Positions 1 to 10,817 of a stretch of 64,000 bases of DNA are shown here, in pieces. Origin of the DNA: Lineus longissimus (lineage: Eukaryota; Nemertea; Pilidiophora; Heteronemertea; Lineidae); NCBI RefSeq assembly GCF_910592395.1, contig NC_088309.1:13644599-13708598 (forward strand), written 5' to 3'. The position numbers and the translations under genes are program-made. Within the stretch, counting starts at the first letter, position 1, and each line of letters opens with the position of its first letter. The notes under the pieces were generated by a model. It was not told the DNA's origin and made no database searches. It was given only the letters and a program-made list of their open reading frames with translations.

Positions 1-260
1 TTGTGGTTTAGTACAGATTTTTAACTAGGTTTTCGAAGAAATACCTGGTTATTGAATTACCGAAAGTGCCGGGCGGTCGGGCGGTTGGGCGGTCGGGCGG
101 TCGCTGTTCTCTTGTGACACTGATTACTTTAAAATGACTGGAGATTTTCTGTTGAATCTTTTTTGTATACTGCTGGTAAGTAGACGTTGGTTCCTTTCGA
201 AATCCAACTCGATTTGATTCATGGTTTAGCCACCAGAGGGCGCTTTGTGAAAAAACAAAA
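1..260. repeat. Interspersed repeat copy, related to 42287-42480
   Basis: The stretch from 'aggttttcgaagaaa' through 'gtaagtagacgttggttcctttcga' to a CTCF-like core (CCACCAGAGGGCGC, 230-243) closely resembles 42290-42465. A GC-rich run of gggcggtc units lies at 70-105. A second partial unit at 410-550 ends in another core, CCACTAGGTGGC (534-545). It is cut by the window start. Confidence 0.6.
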
Positions 261-689
261 TCTACCATAAGTCCCTTTGTAAGGGTGGGTTTCTCACCAG
301 ATTTTTATGGTAGGCTTTACGGGTGATGGCACACGATATATCACACAATTTTTTTATTTCATCAATTTTTTAGTCTTATAGGTGGCGTGTTATGAAAAAC
401 TCGTATTGATTCTCGTCACACTGATTACTTTGAAACGACTGGAGATTTTCTTTTGATTTTCCCTTTTAGCCATTGACACCCTTTAGAACTCCTGAACAGA
501 CCAAGTGTGGGTTCCGCAGGATGAGCGGTTTGGCCACTAGGTGGCACAGAGCGAAATTTTCCAAAAACTGTTCCAGAAGCTGATTTCTCCCAATTCTTTA
601 AGTTGGGGATCATGAAACAAATCTGATCATAGAGAGCAAAGCTTTCTCTTTCATTATCAATAAGCGTAGTTCATGAATTTTGCACCAGG

Positions 690-870
690 TGGTGTTACTA
701 GCGCAATTTAGTGAGCACCCCATCGGGGGTCATTTTAAATTTTGCGCGAGTTATCCCACGTGCAGTCCCACGTGAAGCCAACGTCACGTCTCGGAGTCTG
801 CGCAGTTCAGAAGCAAGGAGACAGTGCCGGAGAACGCTTCATGTCTAGCTATTATACGCAGATACAAGAG
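690..870 (+). promoter_or_regulatory. Promoter-like patch with possible first exon
   Basis: This is a small CpG-rich island in AT-rich surroundings. It holds two CACGTG E-boxes (757-762 and 769-774), 12 bp apart, and a CRE-like ACGTCACG just downstream (about 781-788). An ATG at 841 opens ten codons (MSSYYTQIQE) that end exactly at a strong splice donor, GAG|gtaagt, at 870/871. The layout fits a promoter plus short first coding exon on the + strand. I could not connect it to a downstream exon. It may serve EIF4ENIF1, an alternative transcript or another gene. The E-boxes and donor are seen; the role is inferred. Confidence 0.4.
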
Positions 871-1579
871 GTAAGTTCTCATCGAATTCACAACTTCATG
901 GGCGATTTTGGCTGCCTGTGTTATTGCAGGTATTGATGAAACATTAGGGAAAGCTTGGATTGTTCAATTGATTGAGATTGATTTGAGAAATAGTTTGTCG
1001 ACGATCGTTGAAAGATGATCCAAAATGCAGCTTGGTCTAACGACGTACGGTAACTCAACTGCGTAGTTGCATTCCGGCTTTTTAGGTGGTCAAAACTTGG
1101 GTCCTGAGACTTGTGGAGATCTGCAATTTAAAATCTAGGGGATGGGGGGAGGTGGGGGCGAGATGGGTCTTAAGTTCATGTCTTCTCAGTTCCTAGAAGT
1201 GTCAGATTTCATAGAAATCGCGGCTTAAATTGACGCCGCCGATCCAGAGTTGTAGAACGCTTTTCACGGGTCTCGATGAATAATTTATGCGTCATACTTC
1301 TTTAAACCAATGAAATAAAAGCCCGCGTAAAAATGTTGTCAATGGGATTCCTTATTTGGTCACGCTACTCATTTATGTAGGAAGACAGTTGCCGGCTTGA
1401 ACCGAGATCGTATGGTAGGCCTACCCGTTCTTTGTTTTTACTGTTCCGTTAGCACCTATTTTCACGCGAATAAAAGTAAGATATGGATTAAATCTGGACA
1501 TCATATAAAGGCCATACCAATGACTTTTTTCAATGTTTCTTGTCACAGTCAGTTACAAGGCCATACCAATGATATTTTT
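871..1579. other. Non-coding interval, no recognised feature
   Basis: AT-rich sequence with no convincing exon. Near 1500-1579 it enters a tandemly repeated segment built on 'ggccataccaatga', which continues at 3228 on the far side of the inserted element. Confidence 0.5.
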
Positions 1580-3227
1580 GGCTCACCGTAGGGCAGTCTA
1601 TACGATACTGCAGTGTCCGTCGTCCGTCGTCGTCGTCGTCGTCCGTCGTATCCTAGTTCAAAAACATTGGCACGTTTTTTAACCGCTAGGCCTATGAACT
1701 TAAAACTTTGTACACATGACCCCCTAGGTCAGATGACCCGTGACACTAAATTTCTGTCCGATCTGATTCTCTACTTGGCCACCAGGGGGCCAAATGTGGA
1801 TATCTAAAAAGTGTGATATCTCGCTTATTAGTGACTTGTTTTCGATAAAACTTTTGTGGTAGGTACTCATAGCAAGGATACATCATATATCTTACGGGTT
1901 TTTAATTTGATCTACTTTTCAAGGTCGCAGAGGTCAAATGGCGTGAATTGGCCGTTTGAGTGTAACTATGGCACGTTTCTCAACCACCAAAGCTATGAGC
2001 TTGAAACTTGGTACATATAACCCCCTATATCAGATAACCTCTGGTGCTGAATTTCAGCCTGATCTGATTCTTGACTTTGCCACCAGGGGGCCAAAACAGA
2101 AAAAGTAAGAAATGCAATAGCCTGCTTATTAGCAAATTGTTTTTGATGAAATTTTTATGGCAGGGACCCCTAGCAAGGTTACCTCAGATGTTGCACGATT
2201 TTTCGGATGTGACCAATTTTTTAAGGTCGCAGAGGTCAAATGGCGTAAATTTGCCGTTTGAGTGTAACTATGGCACGTTTCTCAACCGCAACAGTTATGA
2301 ACTTGAAACTTTGAACAAATGACCCCCTAGGTCAGTTGACCTTTTACACTGAATTTTGGTTCGGTCTGATTATTGACTTGGCCACCAGGGGGCACAAACT
2401 CAAAACTCAAAAAGTGTGATTTCTCGCTTATTACTGATTTGTTTTTGATAAAAGTTTCATGGTAGGTACTCCCAGCAAGGATACATCACATATCTTACGG
2501 GTTTTTGATTTGACCCACCTTTCAAGTTCACAGAGGTCAAAGTTGAAAACTTTACCGTTCTTGGTACGTTTTGTCGTTGTTCAATGTAAAGAGTTTTAAT
2601 TTTGTGTAATGATGCATCTAAGAAGCCACTATTTGTATGCCAAGTTTCAGCCAGATCGGAATTCAAATATGGCCGAAATTGCATGTTTTGTGGGTTTTTC
2701 CTCGTATTGTGGCAATCCAAAGGTCGTGAGTTCTAACCCCGGTCAAGGACAGCCAAAAATATTTTTATTTTTCATCTTTTCCTTTTTTCTTCTCTGAGTT
2801 CTATCTTACATTTTCTTCATTTTTTGATTTATTTGGTGCCATAGATTTAATTAGGCGGCCATCTTGGAAATCGTTTTTTGCCGATTGCTGTAGTGTAACG
2901 AGTGATGAAATTGTTATGGTCAGGTGGATGTGTCTACATCACATATCACCCTGGTTTGTTATTTGACCTACCTGTCAGGGTCACTGAGGTCAAAGTTAAA
3001 AATATATTCACCATTGTCATGGAGTGGCACGTTTCTTCACTATCATTTTCACCTAGACTCTACAAGCTTGGAACCACAAGTCTCGGATTCACCACTTGGC
3101 CAGGGCCGGCTCTGAACTGGTCACAGATGCATGTATAAATTATGAGAGGCCTACATACTGTAGCACTTTCTGTAACTGTCTACTAAAAATACTTACGGTG
3201 AGCACAATGGCCCCTGGCCGTTTCATT
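1580..3227 (+). mobile_element. Helentron-like non-autonomous element, family A, copy 1
   Basis: The element opens with GGCTCACC after a T-run, followed by a 'gtccgtcgtc' microsatellite. It then has about three ~300-bp tandem units with CTCF-like cores at 1779, 2080 and 2382 and AGGTCR-N3-AGGTCA motifs at the same spacing. It closes with GGTGAGC and a short hairpin (TGGCCCCTGGCC) ahead of TTTCATT. The 5' GCTCACC and 3' GGTGAGC are inverse copies, as expected of Helentron subterminal repeats. It sits inside an older tandem repeat whose intact copy at about 3436-3460 reads straight across the site, so it inserted between two T's without target duplication. No coding capacity is seen. Confidence 0.72.
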
Positions 3228-3520
3228 TATTATTTCTTGTCCCAGTCATGTTAGAATCCATGGCCCTTGGGCACAGCAATAGATATTGGTGTTTTAATCT
3301 TACCATTGCACATAAGGCCATACCAATGAATGTGTTTTATTGTTTCTTGTCCCAGTCAGTTAGAATCCATTAGTCCTTTGGTCACATCAATGGATATTGG
3401 TTTCTTGTCCCTACCATAGCAGATAAGGCCATACCAATGATATTTTTTATTGTTTCTTGTCCCAGTCATGTTAGAATCCATGGCCCTTGGGCACAGCAAT
3501 AGATATTGGTACACTTTAAC
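3228..3520 (+). repeat. Tandem repeat built on 'ggccataccaatga'
   Basis: About two and a half units of ~120 bp, each with 'ggccataccaatga', 'tttcttgtcccagtca', 'agaatccat' and 'agatattgg'. Part of another unit lies at 1500-1579. The array was interrupted by the family A element at 1580-3227 and provides its empty site. Confidence 0.7.
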
Positions 3521-3534
3521 TCCTTTCTTTAGAT

Positions 3535-3797
3535 GTATAATCATGCCAAAACTGAAGAAAACATCAAATACTATGAAAGCACACCGTCATGCCATTTATA
3601 TAGCTGAAAAGAGACAGGTCAGTTCATTCATTTCAAATCATAACTATGACATGACTCATCCTTACAATATTTCATTCTCAACTTCATCTTTAAACACAAA
3701 AATGAGATGATGATATAGATGACAGCTTAAAGTCCTTTTTTTCCAACCATCCACTTCCTCAACTCCTCTTCCACCAATAGCACTGTCAACCATTTTT
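3535..3797 (+). pseudogene. 5' part of a broken transposon-like ORF
   Basis: An acceptor-like 'tttctttag' at about 3533 precedes a short open stretch (MPKLKKTSNTMKAHRHAIYIAEKRQ from 3544) ending at CAG|gtcagt. An acidic stretch (DDDIDDSLKSFFSNHPLPQ) follows at about 3706-3775 and stops at the inserted element at 3798. Reading resumes at about 4911 with the Ulp1-like part. I infer that both were one gene, split by the insertion. The link rests on position and style only. Confidence 0.35.
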
Positions 3798-4910
3798 AGC
3801 TCACCTCTTAGCAGAGGTGAGCTTATCCCATACCGTGGCGTCCGTCGTCCGTCGTCGTCGTCGTCGTCGTCCGTCGTCCGTTACCAGGGCACGTTTCGTA
3901 ACTGTTAGAGCTATTAAGTTGAAACTTGGTACACATGTACCCTTATGTAATGACACCTTGGAGACCAAGTTTCGGTTCGATTCGTTTCATGGTTTGGCCA
4001 CCAGGGGGCCAAACGTTAAAAGTGAAAATATGCAATATCTCCCTTAATAGTAGTCGGGAAATTTTGAAAAAAATATGGTAGGTACTTCTAGCAAAGGTGC
4101 ATCATATATCCTCCGGGTTTTTGATTTGACCTCCTTTTCAAGGTCACAGAGGTCAAATGGTGTAAATTGGCCGTTAGGATGTAACGATGGCACGTTTCTA
4201 AACTGCAATGACTATTGATACCAAATTTGGTACACATTTACCCCTTAGTCAGGTGATCTCAGGGACTGAAGTTTGGTCCAATATGATTCACCACTTGACC
4301 ACCAGGGGGCAAAATCCAAAAACCTTAAAAATGTGATTATTCCTTAACTTCTTGCCCGATTGCCACCAATTTGATATCATGGGTACATCTAACCACCATA
4401 CAGTATATGTCACACAGGTTTTTAATTTGACCTTCTTGTCAAGGTCACAGAGGTCAAATGGCGTAAATTCGCCGTCAGGCCGTAACTATGGCACGTTTCT
4501 TAACTGCAATGACTATTGATCACAAATTAAGTACACATGTACCCCTTGGTCAGGTGATCTCAGGTACCGTAGTTTGGTGCGATCTGATTTGCCGTTTGGC
4601 CTCCAGGGAGGGGGCCAATTCCTAAATTCTTCAAAATGCCATTATTCCTAGTAATGACTTGCCCGATTGGCACCAATTTTATATCATAGGTACATCTAAT
4701 TCTAACAACCATTCAATGTGTCACCCGGGTCTTCTTTGATTTGACCTACTTTTCATGTCACAGAAGTCGAATGTACTGTAAATTGGCCATTTTGGGGAAA
4801 TTGTAATTGCTTGGACCTACATCAAACCTAACACTACATGACACAATACAATGCTCTTTAGCCATCTTTCCTCCACATGAGGTGAGCACAATGGCCCTGG
4901 CCATTTCATT
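3798..4910 (+). mobile_element. Helentron-like non-autonomous element, family A, copy 2 (complete)
   Basis: The 5' end is a perfect hairpin, agctcacctc-ttagca-gaggtgagct (3798-3823), followed by a 'cgtccgtcgtc' microsatellite. Tandem ~300-bp units follow, with CTCF-like cores at 3998 and 4299 and perfect DR3 motifs at 4141 and 4442. The 3' end is ACATGAGGTGAGCACA plus the hairpin ATGGCCCTGGCCAT and TTTCATT. Subterminal GCTCACCT and AGGTGAGC are inverse copies. It lies in T-rich DNA and splits the Ulp1-like pseudogene. Confidence 0.72.
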
Positions 4911-5500
4911 TCCAAGACAATTCACTATCATCCCTGACCTCGCACACACCTTCATCAAATCCATTGTACAATTTCTTTTTTCTTTCCAGAACTACAAGAA
5001 AATTGAATATTTTGTAGGCAACACTGATATCACTGATGATGTCATCATGGCAGCCATGAACCTTATGCATCTTTATGCAAATCGCCTCAAATACGAAGGA
5101 CATATCGGTTACTATTCTCCAGCAGAGTTGCACTTTCTATCTCAAGGTGAAGATTCAAACAAACGTCCACCACCAATACCAGCAGACAAGGACTCAATAT
5201 TAATCCATCCTCTAAAAAACCATTGGAGTACATCATACTATCATTCTACGTCTAAAAGAATTTACATCTACGATGTCCTCGGAACATTTGCAACAAACAT
5301 TCCTCCAGTTATGCCTTGTCTACAACCAGATAAACAATGATAATGTGGAATATGTTGATGTGACGCAACAATCAAGTGACCCTATTTGTGGCATCATGGC
5401 CATAGCCTTTGCATTCTCATGTCTACTTGGATTGAACCCGAAAAAAATAACTTATGATATTGGAAATACTAACAGTCGTTCATTCACGGGATGCCACCTC
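4911..5500 (+). pseudogene. Ulp1/C48-like cysteine protease domain of a mobile-element gene (broken)
   Basis: The frame from about 4911 to 5337 reads a SENP/Ulp1-like fold: a DDVIMAAMNLM helix, an ILIHPLKNHW segment with the expected catalytic His-Trp, then YIYDVLGT with the Asp. After a one-frame shift near 5325 it continues as VDVTQQSSDPICGIMAIAFAF, the Q...DxCG box with the nucleophile Cys. The remainder runs into a repeat at about 5500. Such domains sit in large DNA transposons and Helitrons of marine invertebrates as de-ubiquitin/SUMO-like proteases. Here the frameshift, missing start and two flanking insertions make it a relic. Domain identity is by eye. Confidence 0.6.
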
Positions 5501-5931
5501 CTGAAACTTCTGTGCTGTGATGACCTAGTGTAGCGAAGGTTCCCTATGGATTTTGGGCTTATCATTGCCACAAATTGTTTTTTTGACATTCCGCTCCACA
5601 ACTCCGAACTGGTTGAATCACACTCACGAATCTTATGTGGTGTGATGACCTAGTGTAGGGGAGATTCTATATGGCTGCCAGGTCGCCATCTTTGTTATTT
5701 CGCATTCTGCCCCATAACTCCAGAACTGAGTGAGTGAAACACCTGAAACTTCTGTGTTGTGATCGCCTAGTGTAGGGGAGTTTTCCTATAGATGTATGAC
5801 CTGACACCATATCCAATATGGCTGCCAGGCTGCCATCTTTCCTTCAAAACCAGTTAAGTGACGGGCCTGTGGACTCTGGTACCCACGGAGTGGGGGCATA
5901 CATTACGATTCACTTCGATCACGTTATATCT
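5497..5931 (+). mobile_element. Helentron-like family D element, 3' part
   Basis: Three degenerate ~145-bp units ('acctagtgtagggga', 'ttccctat', 'atggctgccaggc') match the array at 50383-51553. The end 'gagtgggggcatacat' followed by the imperfect hairpin acgattcacttcgatcacgt and 'tatat' is the same 3' end as that copy. The 5' end is missing; this copy abuts the Ulp1-like relic. Confidence 0.6.
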
Positions 5932-6414
5932 CGTTTTTCCATGGACTTGTTCCTATTTCTCAGTGGAAATCAGTACAGCAAAGAGATGATAGGCAGTTGA
6001 AATACATGTACATGTAATTAGCTAAAGTAGTTACAGGCAGTATAAATTCAGTTGCTGGTGTCAAAGAGTGTAAAGCTTGTGTGTATTAATCCATGGGGCC
6101 ACAATAAACTGTGATGTGCGGGATTAATTGTTAACGTGTCGAAAAAGTTTTCATAATTCCGATTCATATTCCAATTTTCTTTGGGTTGGACTTTGTCGGT
6201 TGACTACAAAACACAAGAAAAGCCATGGTCAACGAACAGTTTGAAATAAAAGATAGAGGAAAAAGCCCATTAAAAATGTATTGGCGAAATAAGCAAAATA
6301 TTGTGACTCACCAATTTTGGCCCCCTTATGCCCATGTGACCAAGTGTCTAATTCTAGACAATTGATGTTGGTGCTGTTTTTTTCAAGTTTTATGGGTATA
6401 ATTCACTTTTCCAG

Positions 6415-6559
6415 ATCCAAGGGAACGCCTGAAGGAAGAGAGGGATGGCATTGTTTTGAGTCCTCAGAGAAAGAGTTTCATGACTGGATGTCATGTCAGC
6501 CAAGCACAACAGCAGAAAAGAGCAGGCAGCCCTACTGAGCATAGAGACCAAACTGACAG
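6415..6559 (+). CDS. EIF4ENIF1: 4E-T exon (DPRER...SPQRKSF block)
   Basis: Coding exon of the eIF4E transporter, a P-body protein that binds eIF4E and DDX6 and represses or stabilises mRNAs. The acceptor is 'cacttttccag' at 6414 and the donor is CAG|gttagg at 6559/6560. It enters in phase 1 and leaves in phase 2. The 48-residue product carries PRERLKEERDGIVLSPQRKSF followed by GCHV, and RAGSPTE near the end. These match the conserved block of the vertebrate protein with PRERVKEDD, VLSPQRRSF, GCHV and RSGSP. The next exon at 20945 supplies the matching single base to complete an Arg codon. Upstream exons carrying the YxxxxLL eIF4E-binding motif were not found between here and the window start. 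Confidence 0.9.
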
Positions 6560-7320
6560 GTTAGGAACTACATCTTATGTGGTGGAGGCAATATTGAAGG
6601 CCAAAACTGTTTCGAAATTTACTATCGAAATTGCCATCAAAACAAAGATTTATAGGAAATTGTAAAAGATGTAATGAAAGCTTTTAATCCATTAGTTGGC
6701 GATGAAGTATACATGCCATGCAGAGTACTTGTGTTTTGATTGCACTTGTCAGAAAATCACTCACAAACTGAAGAGGATATTGTTCAGAATCCGTAGCGGT
6801 CGGTCATTGAGACAAGTCGTTCGAACCTCACCTCTAGGTTGATTCAGCTTTTAGCAGTGCAACCCACTGCATGTGAATTCTGATGCTGATTGCCAATGAG
6901 ACGTGATGCCATAGCTGCCAACAACTATGGATTGTGTGTAATGTTTTACAGTTTGGACTCCCTGAAAAGGATTAAACAGTCATGCTTACTAAAACTACGA
7001 AAAAATCAAAACTGTGAAGAAAGTATACTGCTGGGCGGGACTAAACTATGCTTAGTAATTACCAAGGTGCATGAAGATTTGTACTTTACATATGTCCTGT
7101 ATTTTTCATGGCTTTTTGTGCGCCTGAATATCTCAAAAATGGTGGCAGTACTTCTTAGCTCACCTCCAGAGATGTGATCCAATGGTTCTCCTGGATTTAT
7201 CAAGAGAGATTTCGACCCATTTCTAATGGATCTTCTCTGAGTTCAATTTCACTCATTTTTTCTGTTCAGCTTTGGAAACATTTGCGATAAAGAGTCCCAA
7301 ATTGCGTAGTCCATTGGGAT
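6560..7320 (+). other. Intronic sequence, nothing recognised
   Basis: Start of the 14.4-kb 4E-T intron. A 95-codon open frame at 6890-7177 on the + strand has no recognisable domain and no splice or promoter context, so I leave it uncalled. Confidence 0.4.
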
Positions 7321-7324
7321 TAAG

Positions 7325-7634
7325 ACCAGGGGTTTTCGGTGGCTACTCATCTTTTTTAATGAAGTGTGTGGTTACCTGTTCCAGATGTGCCGTGGTAGCA
7401 TGACTTGTGTGGCTTTTATAGGGGAGTCTCTACAAGACCGCAGTGTTCGTCATCCGTCGTCATCCATTGTCTGTATCCTGTTTCAAAAACAGTGGCACGT
7501 TTCTTAACTGATAGGACTATAGTATTAGCATGGGAGCTGAGCGTCTTTTATTTTACATGCAAGCTACAAATAATTTGAATGTGTTGAGGAATAGAGTACT
7601 CATCGTTGTTAATAAAGTGTGTGGTTACCTTTTT
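7325..7634 (+). repeat. Repeat copy R7 (left half of an interrupted unit)
   Basis: This has the words 'aagtgtgtggttacctg', 'ccagatgtgcc', 'gcatgacttgtgtg' and 'aggggagtctctaca'. It is repeated at 8677-9005. Together they are a ~265-bp unit present about three times around a family A element, and they provide an intact insertion site. Confidence 0.6.
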
Positions 7635-8676
7635 GGCTCACCGTAGGGGAGTCTATACAATACCGCAGTGTCCGTCGTCCGTCGTCGTCTGTCGTCGTCG
7701 TCGTCCGTCGTCCGTCGTCGTCCTATCCTGTTTCAAAAACAGTGGCACGTTTCTTAACCGCTAAGCCTATGAACTTGTAACTTTGTACCCAGGACTCCCT
7801 TGGACAAATGACCTGTGACACTAAATTTCGGTCCGATCTGATTCTTAATTTGGCCACCAGGGGGCCGAATGTAGATATCTAAAAAGTGTGATATCTCGCT
7901 TATTAATGACTTGTTTGGAATGAAATTTTTGTGGTAGGTACTCATAGCAAGGATACATCATATATCATACGGGTTTTTAATTTGACGTACTTTTCAAGGT
8001 CACAGAGGTCAAATGGCGTAAATTGGCTGTTTCAGTGTAACTATGACACGTTTTTCAACCTCCACAGCTATGAACTTGAAACTTAGTACATATAATCCCC
8101 TATACCAGATAACCTCTGGTGCTGAATTTTGGTCAGATCTGATTCTCAACTTGGCCACCAGGGGGCCGAATGTGGATACCTAAAAAGTGTGATAATTCGC
8201 TTATCAATAACTTGTTTTCAATAAAACTTTCGTGGTGGGTACTCATAGCAAGGATACATCATATATCGTACGAATAAATATCGTATGAACTTGAAAGTTG
8301 GTACATGTAACCCCCTACATCAGATAATCTCTGACACCGAATTTTGGCCTGATCTGATTCTTGATTTGGCCACCAGGGGGTCAAAACTGAAAAAGTAGGA
8401 CGTGCAATATCTCGCTTATTAATGACTTTTTTTCGATGAATTTTTTATTGCAGGGACTCTTAGCAATCACACGATATTGATCTTGTTGATGTCATAGACA
8501 ATTATTGGTTGGATCATAAACTCATATATACTGCCCTGTCTTATTACTTGACATCAATACACATCTAAAAAAAGTCTTAATGCCTGATTGTGTTCACCAT
8601 ATTCACCTCTAAACTAAGCATGATCCTGCCTACTAAAAGATGTATATGGTGAGCACAATGGCCCCTGGCCGTTTTA
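7635..8676 (+). mobile_element. Helentron-like non-autonomous element, family A, copy 3
   Basis: It opens with GGCTCACCGTAGGGGAGTC and a 'gtccgtcgtc' microsatellite. Tandem units carry CTCF-like cores at 7854 and 8155, a near-match at 8370, and a perfect DR3 at 7997. It closes with ATGGTGAGCACA and TGGCCCCTGGCCGTTTTAT. The flanks read 'ggttacctttt' before and 'ccagatgtacc' after. Related copies at 7370-7390 and 8938-8956 read 'acc(t/g)(t)ttccagatgtgcc' without interruption, so this is again a T-run insertion with no duplication. Confidence 0.72.
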
Positions 8677-9005
8677 TCCAGATGTACCATGGTGGCATGA
8701 CTTGTGTGACTTGAAGCGCCAACTTGTTGGCTCACCATAGGGGAGTCTCTATAATACCGCAGTGTCCGTCATCGGTTGTCGTCCATCGTCTGTATCCTGT
8801 TTCAAAAACAGTGGCAAGTTTCTTAACTGATAGGACTATTAGTCCGGGAGTTGAGCGACTTTTATTTTGCATGCAAGCTACAAATTATTTGAATGTGTTT
8901 AGGGATAGAGTTCTCATCTTTGTCAATAAAGTGTGTGGTGACCTTTTCCAGATGTGCCGCGGTGGCATGACTTGTGTGACTTGAAGCACCAACCTTTTGG
9001 CTCAC
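8677..9005 (+). repeat. Repeat copy R7, further unit
   Basis: One unit and part of another: 'ccagatgt(a/g)cc', 'tggcatgacttgtgtgacttgaagc', 'ggctcaccataggggagtctc', 'gcatgcaagctacaaat'. It also begins with a family A-like GGCTCACC start at 8727, so it may be a shorter derivative of the same family lacking the DR3/CTCF units. Confidence 0.5.
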
Positions 9006-9261
9006 CATGTGTCGAGGGATTGAGTATGGCTACCTGACCATAGAAACCCAATTCTTAAGTTTTTCCAGTGGTGGGGGTTGGAGATGGAGGGGTTCGAATT
9101 TTCATCATTGGACCATAAATGGAAGCTCTGTACAGGAGCACAAGCATCAATCTTCACGTAAATCTTGAATGGTTGGATTTAGACCCTATAAACGTATTAC
9201 CAATTGATGAAAACATGGTGCCTCTGAGTTAGATCAGCATGTTTGAAAAAGCCTCCTTGGC

Positions 9262-9700
9262 ACACCTCGTGAGCCTATTCAATGTCATGGTGTCCGTTGT
9301 CGTCCTTGTTGTCGTCCACTGGCGGCGTATGTTAGTGCGTCACGTTTCGTAACTGCTTGAGGTATGGATTTAAAACTAGGTACACATGTACCCTTGGGCC
9401 CTGGGGCGATTCACACCAATTTTCGTTCCAAGATTATTCTTGGTTTGGCCACCAGGGCCATAATGTGAAAACATAAAACATGCAATAGGACCCACAATTT
9501 TGATCGGATTTTCATGTAATTTTTTTGGTAGGATACATTATATGTCATACAGGTTTTCGATTTGACCTACTTCTGAAGGTCACAGAGGTCAAAGTTCGCT
9601 AAATCAACGATAGGTAGCATGTTTTGTTTCTATTTGAGCTAGAAGGTTCTAAACAAGTGTGGACATGTATCTAGGGACCCTCTATTCTACCCAAAGAATT
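9262..9700 (+). repeat. Diverged family A fragment
   Basis: Recognisable words in order: 'cctcgtgagcc', 'tgtccgttgtcgtcc', 'cacgtttcgtaactgctt', 'tggtttggccaccagg', and a perfect DR3 AGGTCACAGAGGTCA at 9577-9591. The CTCF-like core is damaged (CCACCAGGGCCA). No 3' end was found. Confidence 0.55.
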
Positions 9701-10184
9701 TGACCCGCTCGAACATCATATCTCGAAGAAATACGCGTCTCAGCCCCGAGATTTCAAATGAATCCAATCTTCCAACTTTTGAAAAAGATTGGATGTCAAG
9801 ATGTATACAAAAATTTAATTATTACTGATTTGCGCCTAACGTTGGCGCTAGGGGTAACCGAATGATTGTGTAATTTGAAATTGAATTCCTGATGACATTA
9901 CTTCCTGCATGCCTGTCAGCCGTGTTCACACGCCCCCCTGAAAAGCCTTGAAAAAAAGTTGCTCTGCGAATACCCTCAGATTCTATGTTGTTCCTAAAGA
10001 AACCCTTGAATATCCTTAAATATTAAGAAACACGATTTTCAAAATAATCTCTTTGGATTTTCCCATTCTACGGTAAAAAATGCCTGACTTTATCTATTTT
10101 TATCATTTTGGAAAGTCGCTTGCATGAAATCAGGGAGTGTTGACCCCGTAGCCGTAGTGAGCCATGCTTAAGGCAGATTAAAAT
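9701..10184. other. Intronic sequence, nothing recognised
   Basis: AT-rich, no open frame of note, no clear repeat relative within the window. Confidence 0.4.
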
Positions 10185-10445
10185 TCAATACATAACGATC
10201 CACATAAACTTAATTCTGGTCATGTGCAGAGATTGCCCCATAGTAGTTTGGCCTTTATTGGAGATCCTTGCTTCCAATATTGTCCAATCCTTGACCAGCA
10301 AGTTGCTGTCTACTTGCACACCATGTGCCTCTTTGCATATATTGGGGATTCCCCGAATGGTAATTTCATCTGGAAAAAGTAAGTACATGGAATGCATGGG
10401 CATCATTCCATTTGTCCCATTTGCAAGCATTGTCATTTTTATCAT
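10185..10445 (-). CDS. Unrecognised 86-codon open frame
   Basis: A - strand open frame whose middle (FPDEITIRGIPNICKEAHGV, then NLLVKDWTILEARI) looks like real protein rather than random translation. I do not recognise a family. It lies next to the BEL/Pao relic on the same strand and upstream of an inverted-repeat element, so it may be a mobile-element remnant. There is no promoter or splice evidence. Confidence 0.25.
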   Translation of the reverse strand: MIKMTMLANGTNGMMPMHSMYLLFPDEITIRGIPNICKEAHGVQVDSNLLVKDWTILEARISNKGQTTMGQSLHMTRIKFMWIVMY

Positions 10446-10817
10446 TGGCCTATTTGGCCAATATGTTAAAAGGGAGAGGGGAAAGTATGAAAACCTCTCT
10501 GGCCAACTGAAATCCCCATTTCATACACATTTATTTCGTAATCCATCTGATCACACGAGCTAGAACTTTGCCAAAGCATGCGGCTGACAATTCTTTTCCG
10601 ACTTCAAGATATTATCTACCTAGAGATCATTTTGATATACAGCTCATATTTCTAAAATCGGCAGCTTATTTTACATCATTTTTATTTATTTGTTTCCCAG
10701 ACAGAAGACTCTTTCAAATGAAATACAGTAGTAGAATTAATTCCTTCTCACTAAGGAGATATTTACTGAGACATCAGGAATATTTGGTAACATTTCCAGA
10801 CTGCATGGTCAATCCAT

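Noticed and set aside
2715-2760. B-box-like 'gtgagttctaaccccgg' inside family A copy 1
   Set aside because: No A box or cloverleaf; at most a scrap of tRNA-derived sequence.
4758-4964. - strand open frames at 4758-4964 and 48542-48730 with similar protein text
   Set aside because: Both are translations of the conserved family A 3' end on the opposite strand.
871-6414. Search for the 4E-T exon with the YxxxxLL eIF4E-binding motif
   Set aside because: No frame here contains Y-x-K/R-x-E-L-L or the following W-D-P-x-x-W box, so those exons are probably left of the window.
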